NCBI GenBank assembly: GCA_963719345.1
Contig: CAVRCA010000001.1
Location: 1,178,001 to 1,242,000, forward strand
Origin: CAVRCA01 sp963719345
GTDB lineage: Bacteria; Pseudomonadota; Alphaproteobacteria; Acetobacterales; Acetobacteraceae
DNA length: 64,000 bases
Reading direction: 5' to 3'
The notes under the pieces are model-generated. The model saw nothing but the letters and a program-made list of their open reading frames with translations. It had not been told where the DNA came from and did no database searches. Positions within the stretch are counted from its first letter, which is position 1. Every line of letters begins with the position of its first letter. Made by a program: the position numbers and the translations under genes. Shown here one piece after another: positions 63,731-64,000 of the stretch.

Positions 63731-64000
63731 CGCCCCCCTCGGGGTGGCGGGAGAACCTGGTGCCTTCGCTGCGCCTCGGTCGATAGGACGCGAGGTCCAC
63801 CAACCGACTTGTCAGATCGAAGCTAGCGACCAAATCCACTAAGAGACTGGGCCCGAACGGTCTTCGGAATCGGGCGGCAAGCGTCGCAATGATCGACACG
63901 GCGGTCGCCCGCTTCGCAGTCTGGCAAACCAGCATCCAAGCACCGAAACGACCAGAGAATAAAGCCATGGGCATTCCGATCACCCTTACCGTAAATGGCG

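Noticed and set aside
63731..63983. N-terminal part of a minus-strand frame at the window end
   Set aside because: Only its last 35 residues resemble a transposase (IS66); the rest is not recognisable as protein-coding.
1..64000. tRNA, rRNA and CRISPR arrays
   Set aside because: No cloverleaf with conserved T-loop sequence, no rRNA segment and no regularly spaced repeat was found by reading; a covariance-model scan was not possible.

Overview
The window is GC-rich, tightly packed and laid out like a chromosome of an alphaproteobacterium, most likely Rhodospirillales and perhaps Acetobacteraceae. That placement is an inference from gene content: the divergent recG / sdhE-mfd locus, an MbfA-type ferritin-VIT iron exporter, prkA-yeaH-spoVR, and many CoA-thioester enzymes. 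No rRNA, tRNA, CRISPR array or replication origin was found.

Layout. 0.1-0.8 kb: a Phd/VapC toxin-antitoxin pair whose antitoxin is frameshifted. 0.8-9.7 kb: a small unknown protein, phosphoketolase, a DUF1264 protein, a broken dihaem cytochrome c, two short-chain dehydrogenases (SDRs), a glutathione transferase, an orphan oligopeptide-type binding protein and a DsbA/FrnE protein. 9.7-14.5 kb: an exported SMP-30 protein, a PAS-EAL phosphodiesterase, a sterol-desaturase-like membrane enzyme and a frameshifted PEP-CTERM protein. 14.6-20.5 kb: mfd, a small sdhE without an ATG start, and recG. 20.5-28.5 kb: acyl-CoA metabolism (acyl-CoA ligase, thiolase-like protein, an acyl-CoA dehydrogenase + kinase pair resembling LvaC/LvaA, a 3-hydroxyacyl-CoA dehydrogenase) around a lipoprotein lytic transglycosylase. 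29-34 kb: prkA-yeaH-spoVR, with yeaH frameshifted.

34-48.6 kb: an acyl-CoA carboxylase beta subunit, Ohr, a minus-strand run (GMC oxidoreductase, BirA, a 72-residue biotin carrier, enolase-superfamily enzyme, GlcG/HbpS protein), an SDR, an ADP-forming acyl-CoA synthetase, an enoyl-CoA hydratase, a DnaJ/CbpM pair, an MFS exporter, a thioesterase and TrmO. 48.8-54 kb: a four-gene minus-strand operon (SAF-domain dehydrogenase, TPP enzyme, nucleoside-type transporter, PEP-mutase/isocitrate-lyase superfamily enzyme). 54.1-55.4 kb: a 67-residue ORF behind a perfect 18-bp palindrome, and mbfA behind its own palindrome.

55.4-64 kb is an accessory, partly decayed region: IS5 and IS66 transposase remnants, a fragment of an RND outer-membrane lipoprotein, and a minus-strand series of histidine kinase, NtrC-type regulator, exported two-repeat protein, SLC13/ArsB-like permease, DMT protein and MFS permease. 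The exported protein has a near-perfect sigma-54 -24/-12 promoter directly downstream of the regulator gene, which makes this the best candidate here for a coherent, little-described signalling system.

Single-base frameshifts or in-frame stops occur in about ten otherwise recognisable genes across the window. Some may be real decay, but the number in conserved genes also fits indel errors in a draft assembly. Where a frameshift is reported, the two reading frames were joined by eye from the translated text.
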